A stretch of DNA of 42,907 nucleotides from Pararhodospirillum photometricum DSM 122. GTDB taxonomy: Bacteria > Pseudomonadota > Alphaproteobacteria > Rhodospirillales > Rhodospirillaceae. Below are positions 25,470-34,257 of the stretch, one piece after another. The notes under the pieces were generated by a model. That model was given only the letters and a program-made list of their open reading frames with translations. It was not told the DNA's origin and made no database searches. Location: positions 1,819,520 to 1,862,426 of the forward strand of contig NC_017059.1 of the NCBI RefSeq assembly GCF_000284415.1. The letters run 5' to 3'. The translations under genes were made by a program, and so were the position numbers. Numbering within the stretch: position 1 is the first letter of the stretch; each line of letters opens with the position of its first letter.

Positions 25470-26249
25470 ATGCCCACTGATCAGGCACAAATCCCGCCCA
25501 GCATACTAACCTTGCCGGACGGCGCAACCCTTGCCTATCACCTGACCCCGGGCCGGGGGCCGGGCGTGGTTTTCTTGCATGGGTTTCACTCCGACATGGG
25601 CGGCGACAAGGCCCTGGCGGTCGAGGCGTGGTGCCAAGCCACGGGGCGGGCGTGCCTGCGTTTTGACCAGCGAGGCCATGGTCAGTCCTCGGGACGCTTT
25701 GAGGAGGGCACCATCGGCCTGTGGGCCTCTGACACCGCCCGCGTCCTCGACATTCTGACCGAGGGGCCGCAGGTTCTCGTGGGCTCCTCAATGGGGGGCT
25801 GGTTGATGCTGCTGACCGCGCTTGCCCGCCCCGGACGGGTGGCGGGGCTTCTGGGGATCAACGCCGCGCCCGATTTTACCGAGGATCTGATCTGGCCCGC
25901 CCTCACGGCCGAATCGCGCCAGCGGATCGAGTGCGAGGGCGTCAGTCTGGAACGAGAGGATCCCGACACGCCACCCCTCCCCCTGACCCGCCTCCTGTTC
26001 GAGGATGGACGCCGAAACCTTGTGCTGCGCTCACCGATTGATTTCAAGGGATCCGTGCACTTGCTGCAAGGGATGCGCGACGCCTCCGTGCCCTGGCAAA
26101 CCGCGTTGCGGGTGCAGGAGAGACTCACCTCGGAGGACGTGCGCGTGACCCTAGTCAAAGACGGGACCCACCGCCTGTCGCGCCCCGCCGACCTTGCCTT
26201 GCTGACCCATACCCTCGCCGGTCTGATTGAGGATCTGGCGACTTATTGA
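25470..26249 (+). CDS. Alpha/beta hydrolase (serine esterase/thioesterase type)
   Basis: Cytosolic alpha/beta-fold hydrolase of about 259 residues. It has the oxyanion-hole motif FLHGFHSDMGGDKA, DQRGHGQSSG, nucleophile elbow VGSSMGGWLML (Ser about 110), the acid in LQGMRDASVPW and His in VKDGTHRLSRP. The overall pattern recalls ABHD10-type esterases, but the substrate cannot be read from sequence. ATG 25470 (MPTDQAQIPPS) has AGGAC six bases upstream; the frame is open much further 5' but that part is antisense to the GT4 gene. Divergent from the glycosyltransferase gene. Confidence 0.9.
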   Translation: MPTDQAQIPPSILTLPDGATLAYHLTPGRGPGVVFLHGFHSDMGGDKALAVEAWCQATGRACLRFDQRGHGQSSGRFEEGTIGLWASDTARVLDILTEGPQVLVGSSMGGWLMLLTALARPGRVAGLLGINAAPDFTEDLIWPALTAESRQRIECEGVSLEREDPDTPPLPLTRLLFEDGRRNLVLRSPIDFKGSVHLLQGMRDASVPWQTALRVQERLTSEDVRVTLVKDGTHRLSRPADLALLTHTLAGLIEDLATY

Positions 26250-26455
26250 CCGAACAGGTATATCCTGCTCAGAGGAAAGGCGTTTCCCTGCGCTTTTTTG
26301 TCTTTTCTTGGCCTGAGGGCTCGGGGGCAGCCGCGCTTCCCCCGCCACTCTTGCGACCAACCCGGCAAGCGCCTTTCTCCCAAAACACCTGCGTCTGGGC
26401 ACGCTCGCCTCCCCCGTGGTGCGCAGACAGGCTCCCTGGGAAGAGGAGTGGCCCG

Positions 26456-28042
26456 ATGAACCGGGGACAAAGAAAACGGGCGTCCCCTGCCCTGGACGGG
26501 GCCCCTGGAGCGGGCGCCGGCAGCCCCGAGCCGTTCGAGACGATCTTTCGCACCAGCGACACCTTGATGCTGCTCACCGATCCTGGAACGGGACGCATCC
26601 TTGATATCAATACCGCCGCCCTGAAAGCCCTGGGACAGACGCGCGACGCGGTGATCGGTCGCACGTCGGTCGAGATCGGTCTGTTCGCCTCCCCCGAGGC
26701 GCGCGACAGCTTCGTGCGCGATCTCCTGGGGGGTGAGGACATCCGGCACAAGGAAGTCGTCTTGTCCAGCCCCGGCGGCGGCGTCTTGATGGGCGAAATG
26801 ACCAAAGAGGTCCTGCACGAAAGGGGGCGGACCTTCCTTCTCGTGGCCATCCACGACATCTCCCGCCAACGCTCCTTGGTCGAGGCGCTGGAAGCCGAGC
26901 GCCGCCGCCTGGAAAACATCATCGAGGGCACCCAGGTCGCGACGTGGGAATGGGAGATCGACAGCGGCGCCTGTGCCTTCAACTCCCTGTGGGCGGCCAT
27001 GGTGGGCGAGACCTTGCTGGATCTCAAGCCCATCACCCTCGCCACCTGGGAGGAGCGGGTGCACCCCGAAGACCGGCCCCGCGTCCTTGACGTTCTCAAC
27101 CAGCACCTCAAAGGGCAAACCCCCCGCTACGAATGCGAATACCGCCTGCGCCATCGCGCCGGGGGCTGGGTGTGGGTGCTGGACCGGGGCAAGGTGATCG
27201 AACAAACCGCCGAGGGCCGCCCCTTGCGCATGGCCGGCACCCATCTTGATATCACCGAGCGCAAGCAGGCCGAAGAAGCCGCTCAGCGCAGCCGGGTCGA
27301 GCTCCTGCGTTCCAACGCCGACCTGGAGCAATTCGCCCTCGCCATCTCCCATGACCTGCGCCAGCCCCTGCGCATGATCGCCAGCTACGCCGGCCTTCTG
27401 GAGCGCCGGTTGACCGGGCGGATGAACGGCGAGGAGGAGGAGTTTCTCGGCTATATCCTGGACGGTGCCGTGCGCATGGACCAGATGCTCCTGTCCTTGC
27501 TCGATTATTCCCGCGTGGGGCGCGGCGGGGCCGCCTGCCTCGTGGTGGATACCCGGGCCTTGGTGGACGAGGCCCAGCATTTCCTGCGCCCCGTGATCGA
27601 GGAAACCCGGGCCAGCGTCACCACCATCGGCCCCTGGCCGAGGACCTGTGTGCGCCGCGACGAACTGGTGCGGGTGTTCCAAAACCTGATCGGCAACGCC
27701 TTGAAATACCGTTGCCCCAACACGGCCCCCGTCCTTACCCTGACCAGCACCGTTGGCGAGGGGAGGTGGAGCGTGAGCCTCCAAGACAACGGCCTTGGTT
27801 TCGCACCCGAGGAAAAGGACACGTTGTTTCGGGTGTTCGGCCGCCTTAACCCTGGAACCGGGGGGCTGGGGGACGGCCCCGAGGGCTTTGGCATCGGCCT
27901 TGCCGTATGCCGCCGCATCCTGGAAGGCCACAGCGGCACCTTGGAGGCCGCCTCCGACGGGCCCGGACGGGGCTCGACCTTTACCTTCACCCTGCCCTTG
28001 CGCCACACCCCGTGCGGCACTGCCCCCCGGGCTGTCGGGTGA
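26456..28042 (+). CDS. PAS-domain sensor histidine kinase
   Basis: Cytoplasmic two-component kinase of 528 residues without membrane segments. Two PAS domains (about 20-135 with TDPGTGRILDINTAALKALG; about 150-270 with a PAS_3-type WEERVHPEDRPRVLDVL and GTHLDITERKQAEE) precede a HisKA domain with the phospho-acceptor His in FALAISHDLRQPLRMIASYA (about 299) and an HATPase domain with N box NLIGNALKYR, G1 DNGLGF and G2 GIGLAV. The HisKA sequence with RQPLR resembles the phytochrome/bacteriophytochrome-type kinases. ATG 26456 has AGAGGAG eight bases upstream. No response regulator is adjacent. It may act on chemotaxis or c-di-GMP outputs; the signal is unknown. Confidence 0.92.
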   Translation: MNRGQRKRASPALDGAPGAGAGSPEPFETIFRTSDTLMLLTDPGTGRILDINTAALKALGQTRDAVIGRTSVEIGLFASPEARDSFVRDLLGGEDIRHKEVVLSSPGGGVLMGEMTKEVLHERGRTFLLVAIHDISRQRSLVEALEAERRRLENIIEGTQVATWEWEIDSGACAFNSLWAAMVGETLLDLKPITLATWEERVHPEDRPRVLDVLNQHLKGQTPRYECEYRLRHRAGGWVWVLDRGKVIEQTAEGRPLRMAGTHLDITERKQAEEAAQRSRVELLRSNADLEQFALAISHDLRQPLRMIASYAGLLERRLTGRMNGEEEEFLGYILDGAVRMDQMLLSLLDYSRVGRGGAACLVVDTRALVDEAQHFLRPVIEETRASVTTIGPWPRTCVRRDELVRVFQNLIGNALKYRCPNTAPVLTLTSTVGEGRWSVSLQDNGLGFAPEEKDTLFRVFGRLNPGTGGLGDGPEGFGIGLAVCRRILEGHSGTLEAASDGPGRGSTFTFTLPLRHTPCGTAPRAVG

Positions 28043-28058
28043 AGGAGAGCGTGACCAT

Positions 28059-28142
28059 CGGCTCAAAAAAAGGCTGGGCCGGCTCGGCCTCCCCAGTCCC
28101 CTTGGTTTCATGAGAAGCCAAGCCGTCCCGGCCTTTTTTTGA
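28059..28142 (+). terminator. Long hairpin terminator after the histidine kinase (decayed palindromic element)
   Basis: The outer arms GCTCAAAAAAAGGC and GCCTTTTTTTGAGC are perfectly complementary and flank about 56 bases. The inside contains GGCTGGG and GGCCTCCCCAGTCCCCTTGG, recognisable as a degraded copy of the palindromic element (copy 9). The T7 tract makes it a good intrinsic terminator for the plus strand, and the A7 tract for the minus strand. Confidence 0.7.
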
Positions 28143-28268
28143 GCGTCTTCGGCCTTAGACGACTCGTTCCCCCGATTGCCCTGGGAACGCGCCCGAAAAA
28201 ACTTGTTCCCAGCCCCGGCTTTCCCGTTCAATGCCGCCCCGGTCCCCGCGACGGTTGGAAAGGCCCCC

Positions 28269-29680
28269 ATGCCCCGCTTGAGCTTTCCCTCGATCCTGCT
28301 GCCCGGCCCCCTGCCCCTGCCGGATGACCGACACGATATCTTGGTGTTGGGCGGCGGCATGGCCGGGGTGTGCGCCGCCATCGCCGCCCGGCGGGCCGGG
28401 GCTTCGGTTCTGGTCGTCGATCCGGCCCCGCGCTGGATGCGCGGCGGCAATGCCCGCCACGCCCGCAACATCCGGGTGCCCCACAGCGTGCCAACCCCCC
28501 TCAGCCCCGGCCGCTACGACGAAGCCGCCCTGCGCACCGACTTGGAGCGGGTCTCGGGCGGGGCGGGCGACCCCATTCTCATCGACATCCTGGCCCACCA
28601 CGCCGCCGACCTGCCGGAGTGGCTGGCACAACAAGGCGTGGTGTTCCAAAAACCCCGAGGATGGCACCTTGCCGTGGTCGCGCAAGACCGTCTTCTTACT
28701 GGGCGGCGGGACCGCCATGATGCTGGCGCTTTACACCACCGCCGAGCGCCTGGGCGTGCGCTTTTTGTACGAGGCCGAGGGGGTGGCCGTGGACCTGAGC
28801 GGCGCGGCGCGCGTGCGCGTTTTGGGTCGGGTCATGGAGTTGTCGCCCCTTGCCACCATCCTATGCACCGGCGGCTATCAGGCCAACCGCGCCTGGATGC
28901 GTGAAAGCTGGGGCGCCACCGCCGAGCGCCTGATCGTGCGCGGCACCCCCTTTGCCCGCGGCACCTTGCTGCGCTCGTTGTTCGAGCAGGGCGCGGCCCA
29001 GGCCGGCGAGCCGGGGAGCGGCCATTTGGTGGCGGTGGACGCCCGCTCGCCCGAGGCCGATGGCGGCATTGTCACCCGCTTGGATGGCCTGCACCTAGGC
29101 ATTGCCGTGACCCCGGGCGGGCGGCGGTTTTTCGACGAGGGCGAAGATCTGGCCTCGACCCGCTATGGCACCTGGGGCCATCGGGTCGCCGCCCTGCCGG
29201 GGCAGCGGGCCTATGTCATTCTTGATGCCCGCGGCAAGGCGGCGCTGCTGCCCCCGGTGTTTCCCCCGGTAGAGGCGCCGACCCTGCCGGCCCTGGCCGG
29301 GCGCTTTGGCATAGAGGCCGGTACCTTGGTGGAAACGGTGCGGCAGTATAATCAAGCCTTGAGCGAGGGGACGGGGGTATCCTGGCGCCGGCTCACCCCG
29401 CCGCGCACCGCCCCGGCCCTGCCGTTGACCCAACCGCCGTTTTTACGCCATTCCCTTTGGCCCCGGCATCACCTTCACCGGCCACGGCCTCGTGGTGGAC
29501 GAGCGGGCCCGGGTGCTGCGCGCCGATGGTTTTTCCTGCCAAACCCTTTATGCCGCTGGCATGAGCATGGGGCCGGCCCTGCTGGGCAGTGGCTATGTCT
29601 CGGGGGTGGCCCTGACCATCGCGGCCGTGTTTGGTCGCATTGCCGGACGGGAGGCCGCAAGTCATGTCCCCCTCTTCTGA
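28269..29680 (+). pseudogene. FAD-dependent dehydrogenase, TcuA / CobZ N-terminal type, two frameshifts
   Basis: Flavoprotein of the fumarate reductase/TcuA family. It starts (ATG 28269, GGAAAGG upstream) with the dinucleotide motif HDILVLGGGMAGVCAAIAAR, continues in the next frame with SRKTVFLLGGGTAMMLALYT, LATILCTGGYQANRAWMRES, AVTPGGRRFFDEGEDLASTR, and ends in the third frame with GMSMGPALLGSGYVSGVALT. The shifts fall in runs of five A (28648-28652) and five T (29440-29444); removing one base from each gives an uninterrupted 469-residue protein, the length of TcuA. The next genes encode the TcuB half and cobK. In Rhodobacter capsulatus a TcuA-TcuB-like fusion, CobZ, makes precorrin-3B, so a cobalamin role is more likely than tricarballylate oxidation (inference from context). 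Confidence 0.82.
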
Positions 29681-30848
29681 TCCCCACCGTAGCGCGTCTT
29701 CCGTATCGCGCCGCCACGACCGCCGCGCCGCCGCGCCGCCGCCGCCCCGGCCCGAGGACCCCCTGCTGACCGAGGCCCGGCGCGCCCTGACCTTGTGTAA
29801 CGTGTGCGCGTATTGCACCGGCTATTGCGAGACCTTTCGCTCGGCCCGGCGCTGCCCGTCCTTGCACGACGTGGACCTCTATTATCTGGCGGTGCTCTGC
29901 CATAACTGCCGCTCGTGCTGGTATGCCTGCCAGTATGCGCCCCCGCATGTCTTTGCCATCAACATCCCGGCCCTGATGGCCCGGGTGCGCCAGCGGGCCT
30001 ACCGGGTTTATGCCTTTCCGCCCGGAGCCTGCGGCACGCGCGACGGTCAAGGCGGCGTCATGGCCGTGCTGATCGCCTTGCTGTGCGTGGTGGGGGTGCC
30101 GCTGATGACCTGGATCAGCGTGCCGCCCGAAATTTTGTATGAGACCCACCAGGGCCCCGGGGCCTTTTACCGCATTATCCCCCTCGACAAGATGACCGCC
30201 CTTGGCGTGACCGCTCTTGCGTTCGGGACCTTGCCGCTGCTGGCCTCGGCGCTGCGGTTCTGGCGGGCCATTGGGGGGCGGGTCCGGGGCCCCCGGCTCA
30301 AGGCGCTGCCGGTGGCCGTGGTCGAGGCCTTCACCTTGCCCAGCCTCAAGGGCGGCGGCCCGGGCTGCCCCGATCACGACGCCACCGCCTCAGGCAGCCG
30401 TCGGCGCTTGCACCAGATCCTGGTCGCCGGCGTCGGGCTGTGCCTGCTCTCCACCGCCTCGGCCAGCGCCTTCCACCACCTGTTCGGCTGGGTGGCGCCC
30501 TATCACTGGTTCAGTCTGCCGGTTGTGTCGGGCACGGCCGGCGGGGTTTTGATCCTGGTCGGGGCGCTAGGGCTGCTGTGGCGCAAAAAAGGGGCGGATC
30601 CCCGGCCCACAGCGCTCGAGACCCTGCGCGACGACACGGCCTTCCTGGGATTGCTGATCGCTGTGGCAGGAAGCGGGCTGGCCTTGCTGCTGGCCCGCGA
30701 AACCGGGGCGATGGGCTTGTTGCTGGCCTTTCACCTGGGCAGCGTGGTCGGCCTGTTCCTGACCCTGGCACTGGGCAAGTTCCGCCACGCCCCCTTCCGT
30801 CTCGCGGCCTTGCTCCGCTCGGTTTTGGAACGACGTCATGAACGATAG
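29664..30848 (+). CDS. Fe-S/b-haem membrane protein, TcuB / CobZ C-terminal type
   Basis: Partner of the preceding flavoprotein. The 394-residue product has two cysteine clusters, CNVCAYCTGYC (45-55) and CHNCRSCWYAC (79-89) plus Cys64, as for two 4Fe-4S clusters, then about six membrane helices with conserved His residues (ASAFHHLFGW, AFHLGSVVGL) suited to b-type haem. This is the TcuB/CitB pattern and the C-terminal half of CobZ. The ATG 29664 overlaps the end of the flavoprotein gene by 17 bases and the stop overlaps the cobK start by 11, so all three are translationally coupled. It likely passes electrons to or from the flavin during precorrin-3B formation (inference). Unlike its neighbours it has no frameshift. 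Confidence 0.88.
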   Translation: MSPSSDPHRSASSVSRRHDRRAAAPPPPRPEDPLLTEARRALTLCNVCAYCTGYCETFRSARRCPSLHDVDLYYLAVLCHNCRSCWYACQYAPPHVFAINIPALMARVRQRAYRVYAFPPGACGTRDGQGGVMAVLIALLCVVGVPLMTWISVPPEILYETHQGPGAFYRIIPLDKMTALGVTALAFGTLPLLASALRFWRAIGGRVRGPRLKALPVAVVEAFTLPSLKGGGPGCPDHDATASGSRRRLHQILVAGVGLCLLSTASASAFHHLFGWVAPYHWFSLPVVSGTAGGVLILVGALGLLWRKKGADPRPTALETLRDDTAFLGLLIAVAGSGLALLLARETGAMGLLLAFHLGSVVGLFLTLALGKFRHAPFRLAALLRSVLERRHER

Positions 30849-31622
30849 ATCCCCCGGCCCTTCGACCCGACGGCCGCCTGTTCTGATCCTGGGGGGGACC
30901 ACCGAGGCCTACGCCCTGGCCGACGCCCTGGTCGCCGAGGGCGGGCGGGTCATTTCCTCGCTGGCCGGCCGCACCACCTCGCCCCGGCAACCGGCCGGGG
31001 AATGGCGTGTCGGTGGCTTCGGCGGACCGGCCGGCCTGGAGGCCTATCTGCGGGCCGAGGGCATTGGCGCGGTTATTGATGCCACCCACCCCTTTGCCCG
31101 GCGCATGGGCTGGAACGCCGCCGCTGCCTGTCAAGCGGCCGGGGTTCCCCTGCTGCGCCTCGACCGACCGGCCTGGACGCCCGGCCCCGGCGACCGCTGG
31201 GATCAGGTGGACGACTGGGACGAGGCGGTGCGCCGGCTCGACGAGGGCGGCGCCCAGCGGGTGCTGCTCGCCCTGGGGCGCCAGGAGCTTTTTGGCGTTT
31301 GCCCGCCTGGAGCGGCCCTGGTTCCTGATCCGCTCGGTGGACTCCCCCCGACCCGCTGCCGCCCTTTGCCCGCTGCGAGGTGCTGTTGGCCCGGGGGCCC
31401 TTCACCCTGGAGGGCGAAACCGCCCTGTTGCGCGAGCGGGCGATTGACACCCTCGTGTGCAAGAACAGCGGCGGCAGCGCCACCGATGCCAAGCTGGCGG
31501 CGGCACGGGCGCTGGGGGTGCGGGTGATCTTGCAGCGTCGGCCGCCGCGTCCCGCCGTGCCGGTGGTGGCGACCGAGGCCGAGGCCCGGGTTTGGCTCGC
31601 CGGGCTGGGGCGCGACCGGTAA
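30838..31622 (+). pseudogene. cobK: Precorrin-6A reductase CobK, two frameshifts
   Basis: NADPH-dependent reductase of cobalamin synthesis. The first frame reads PPVLILGGTTEAYALADALV, VGGFGGPAGLEAYLRAEGIG, AVIDATHPFARRMGWNAAAA and LLALGRQELF, clear CobK. It then shifts at a run of five T (31289-31293) to AFARLERPWFLIRSVDS, and again at six C (31344-31349) to DPLPPFARCEVLLARGPFTL, NSGGSATDAKLAAARALGV, ending at 31622. Dropping one base in each run yields a continuous 260-residue protein, the normal length, including the KNSGG motif. ATG 30838 overlaps the preceding gene by 11 bases. Real inactivation or homopolymer errors are both possible. Confidence 0.88.
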
Positions 31623-31677
31623 AAAACCGGGTCCGCATTGTCGCCATCCCGACAATTGTGCGACACCCGACAGGGCG

Positions 31678-32538
31678 GTGGGGGGGCGGGGCGGGAGGTG
31701 GTGGGATAAAAAAACAAAAAATGCGGGGGCAGGCGTGGTGTTTGCAGCGTGGGCGCTGGGCTGGGAGTCCTTGGTTCCGTTCAACGCCGCCTTGTCGGTG
31801 TGGGTTTTGCTGCTGGCGCCCCTGCTGGCCGGCTTGTTGCAGCAGGGCCAGCCGCGTCTGACCCTGGCCGTCGCCGGGGGGGTGACGGCGGCGGTCATGC
31901 TGGGCGATTCCGAGGCCTCCAAACTGGCCCTGATCCTTGGGGCCGGGGGGGCTGGCCTCGCTTGGGCCCTGGCCCGACCGGCCTTGGTGCTGCGCGCGGT
32001 TTTGTGGGGCTTCGTCCCGGTGGTTGTCGCGATGCCCTGGGCGATCCAGGCTGTTCTGAGCGATGCCACCTTCCGCGCCCTGGCGCCGATGATGGGGTTT
32101 TCCCTGCAACACCGGATGGTCATCTGGCAGTTTGTTGCGGCCCGCATTGCCGAGCATCCGGTTTTTGGCTGGGGGCTGGGGGCGGCGCGCGCCTTTCGCG
32201 GGGCGAAGGAGACGGTGGCCGTGGTGCTGCCCGGCGTGGGCTGGCAGGAGGTGACCCTTGAGCGTCTCCCCATCCATCCCCACAACATGCCCTTGCAGCT
32301 TTGGCTTGAAACCGGGGGCGTGGGCGTGGCCTTGGTGTGCGCGGGGCTGCTGGTCCTCGGCGCCCGGGCCAAGACCGGATCCCGCGAGCGCTCCTGGAGC
32401 ACGGCCGTGCGGGTTGGTGGCGTGGTCGCCGGTCTGTCCCTGACCTTGGCCAGTTACGAGGCTTGGCAGGCGTGGATCCTTCTGAGTGCGGCCTTGGCCG
32501 TGGGCGTGGATCGCCGGGGCTTTGGATGGAGGGGGTGA
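31678..32538 (+). pseudogene. O-antigen ligase/polymerase-like membrane protein, 5'-truncated
   Basis: The product resembles the C-terminal two thirds of a WaaL/Wzy-type protein, which ligates or polymerises O-antigen at the periplasmic face. It has about six hydrophobic segments and the large periplasmic loop with GFSLQHRMVIWQFVAARIAE, HPVFGWGLGAARAFRG and the signature HPHNMPLQLWLETGGVGVAL. Family members have about 400 residues; only about 270 are present, and the earliest starts (GTG 31678, 31735) have no ribosome site. The stretch before GVVFAAWALGW (31681-31720) is low-complexity G/A runs. The 5' part was therefore lost or is hidden by frameshifts in the A7 and A6 runs at 31707-31720. 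It fits with the GT4/GT9 genes as a glycan remnant. Confidence 0.65.
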
Positions 32539-32555
32539 GCCCGGCTCACAGAGGA

Positions 32556-32594
32556 CAGAAAAAGTCTGGGGAGGCGCACCTCCCCAGACCCCTC
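32556..32594 (+). repeat. Palindromic intergenic element, copy 10 (forward)
   Basis: AAAAA then GTCTGGGGAGG (32564-32574), loop CGCA, CCTCCCCAGAC (32579-32589), CCCTCG. The 11-bp stem is extended because the flanks here are also complementary. It sits between the convergent ends of the O-antigen-ligase-like gene and the carboxypeptidase gene. Confidence 0.88.
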
Positions 32595-32613
32595 GTTCGG
32601 GGGGGGCAGGACT

Positions 32614-34053
32614 TTAACGAGGAACCATGCTCGCCCCGGAGGGCAAGACCACAAGGCAGGAGCGGTTGGCGCGAGACATGGCCTTGCAGGCGGCTTTGGC
32701 CTCGTTTTGCGTGCTCAAGCCCATCACGCGGGCGCGATAGACGGGGCCGGAGGCGGCGGTGTGGGGAAGCACGGCGGGGGTCAGGGTTCGTTTGAGGCTG
32801 CCCTTGAGGAAAGCCCGGGCGTCGTTGGCCGAGGCGCTCGCGGCATCGGAGGAGCCGTAGGCCCCGACCTGGATTCCCCAAGTTCCGCTGCCGGGGGTGG
32901 GGCCGGTTTGGGAACGGGGGGGCGCCGGCGGAGTGACCATGGCCACCTGTTGGCCCTTGGCCGAGGGGGGCGGGGCGGTGAAGGGCGGCGGCGGAGCTGC
33001 GGCGATTTCGGCCGCCGACGGGCGCTTGTCAGTCTTTTGCGGCTTGGCGGCGGGTTTGAGTGCCTTGGGGGCTTTTTTGTCGGCCTTTTGTGGCTTGGTG
33101 CCGGGGGCGGGGGCGTCGTCGGCGGAGCCCATCGGGACAGCGCCGGCCCGCTTGGGGGAGACCATGGCGACCACCGGGGCCTCGGCCCGGCCCGGGCGGT
33201 TCAACTCGGCGAAACCCTGGTCGAGCAGGGAGATCATGTGGGTGTCACGTTCCAAGGCGGTGCGGCCGCCGAAGACGGCGGCCATCAGGCGATTGCCGTT
33301 GCGCACGGCCGAGGAGACCACGTTAAAACCAGAGGCCGCGATATAGCCGGTCTTGAGGCCATCGGCCCCGGGATAGCGCTGCAAGACGTGGTTATGGGTG
33401 GTGATGGTGCGCTCGCCGAACCGAAACGAGGTGATCCCAAAATAGTGATAATACTTGGGGTGGTGACGCAGCAGGGCGAGGCCGAGCATGACCATGTCGC
33501 GGGCCGAGGAGGTCTGGCCCGGGTTGGGCAGGCCGGAAGCATTGCGAAACGTGGTGTTCGTCATGCCCAGGGCTCGGGCCTTGGCGGTCATGCGCGCGGC
33601 AAAGGCCGACTCGGAGCCGGCCAGGGCTTCGGCGACCACCACGGCCACATCATTGGCCGAGCGCGTGACCAGGGCGCGGATGCACTGGTCGGCGGTCAAG
33701 GTGGTGCCTACGCCCATGCCGAGCTTGGACGGCGGCTGGGCAGCGGCGCGCGGCGAGACAGGGAACCTGGACGACAAGGACATCTTGCCCTGATCAATGG
33801 CCTCGAACAAAAGATACAAGGTCATCATCTTGGTCAGGGAGGCCGGGTAGTTCCGGGTGTCCGGGTTGCGGGCGTAGAGGACCCGTCCCGAGGCGGCGTC
33901 CACCACCAGGGCCGAATAACCGGCCCGGGCTTCGGGAATAGCCAGGAGGGTGAGCAAGGTCAGGGCCGCCGCCAGAACCAGTCGGCGGGCGTGTTTCAAA
34001 CGCCCAAGCGACAGGGAAGGGATCGACGAAAGGGGACGGGAGAGGTAAGACAT
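32614..34053 (-). CDS. D-alanyl-D-alanine carboxypeptidase with C-terminal SPOR domain
   Basis: Penicillin-binding D,D-carboxypeptidase (DacA/DacC family) that trims peptidoglycan stem peptides in the periplasm. A signal peptide (about 1-44, ending EARA-GYSAL) precedes the S11 peptidase domain with SxxK = SLTK (72-75), SxN = SAN (132-134) and KTG (about 234-236). Residues about 300-395 are a Pro/Ala/Lys-rich linker, and the last ~80 residues (WGIQVGAYGSSDAASASAND, VYRARVMGLSTQNEAKAACK) are a SPOR domain, which binds denuded glycan at the division site. So the enzyme is probably targeted to the septum. ATG 34053 is the start. Length 479 exceeds simple DacA by the linker and SPOR, an arrangement common in alphaproteobacteria. 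Confidence 0.93.
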   Translation of the reverse strand: MSYLSRPLSSIPSLSLGRLKHARRLVLAAALTLLTLLAIPEARAGYSALVVDAASGRVLYARNPDTRNYPASLTKMMTLYLLFEAIDQGKMSLSSRFPVSPRAAAQPPSKLGMGVGTTLTADQCIRALVTRSANDVAVVVAEALAGSESAFAARMTAKARALGMTNTTFRNASGLPNPGQTSSARDMVMLGLALLRHHPKYYHYFGITSFRFGERTITTHNHVLQRYPGADGLKTGYIAASGFNVVSSAVRNGNRLMAAVFGGRTALERDTHMISLLDQGFAELNRPGRAEAPVVAMVSPKRAGAVPMGSADDAPAPGTKPQKADKKAPKALKPAAKPQKTDKRPSAAEIAAAPPPPFTAPPPSAKGQQVAMVTPPAPPRSQTGPTPGSGTWGIQVGAYGSSDAASASANDARAFLKGSLKRTLTPAVLPHTAASGPVYRARVMGLSTQNEAKAACKAMSRANRSCLVVLPSGASMVPR

Positions 34054-34257
34054 CGCGACCCCATAAGGCTGCGGGGGGAAAGCGGCACATGGCCAGAGGC
34101 GAGGGTAGGGCGTGCCCTGGGGGCTTGTCCACGGAAAATCCAGGTGGGCAGTGCGGAAAAAATCATTTTAGTCAACCCTGTTCAACGTTTTGTTCCATAA
34201 TTTGATGAACATTCCAGGCTCTGCTCGTACTGGGCAAAGAGGAAAGGAAAAGCACTG

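Noticed and set aside
26261..26275. Small dyad CAGG-TATAT-CCTG before the PAS kinase gene as an operator
   Set aside because: Only four base pairs per arm, which is expected by chance in a region of this size.
26243..28471. 742-codon minus-strand frame opposite the PAS histidine kinase
   Set aside because: Product lacks any domain and the plus strand encodes a complete kinase with all catalytic boxes.
28269..30848. Genuine tricarballylate catabolic operon (tcuAB)
   Set aside because: No tcuC transporter or tcuR regulator is nearby and cobK overlaps the second gene, so a CobZ role is preferred.
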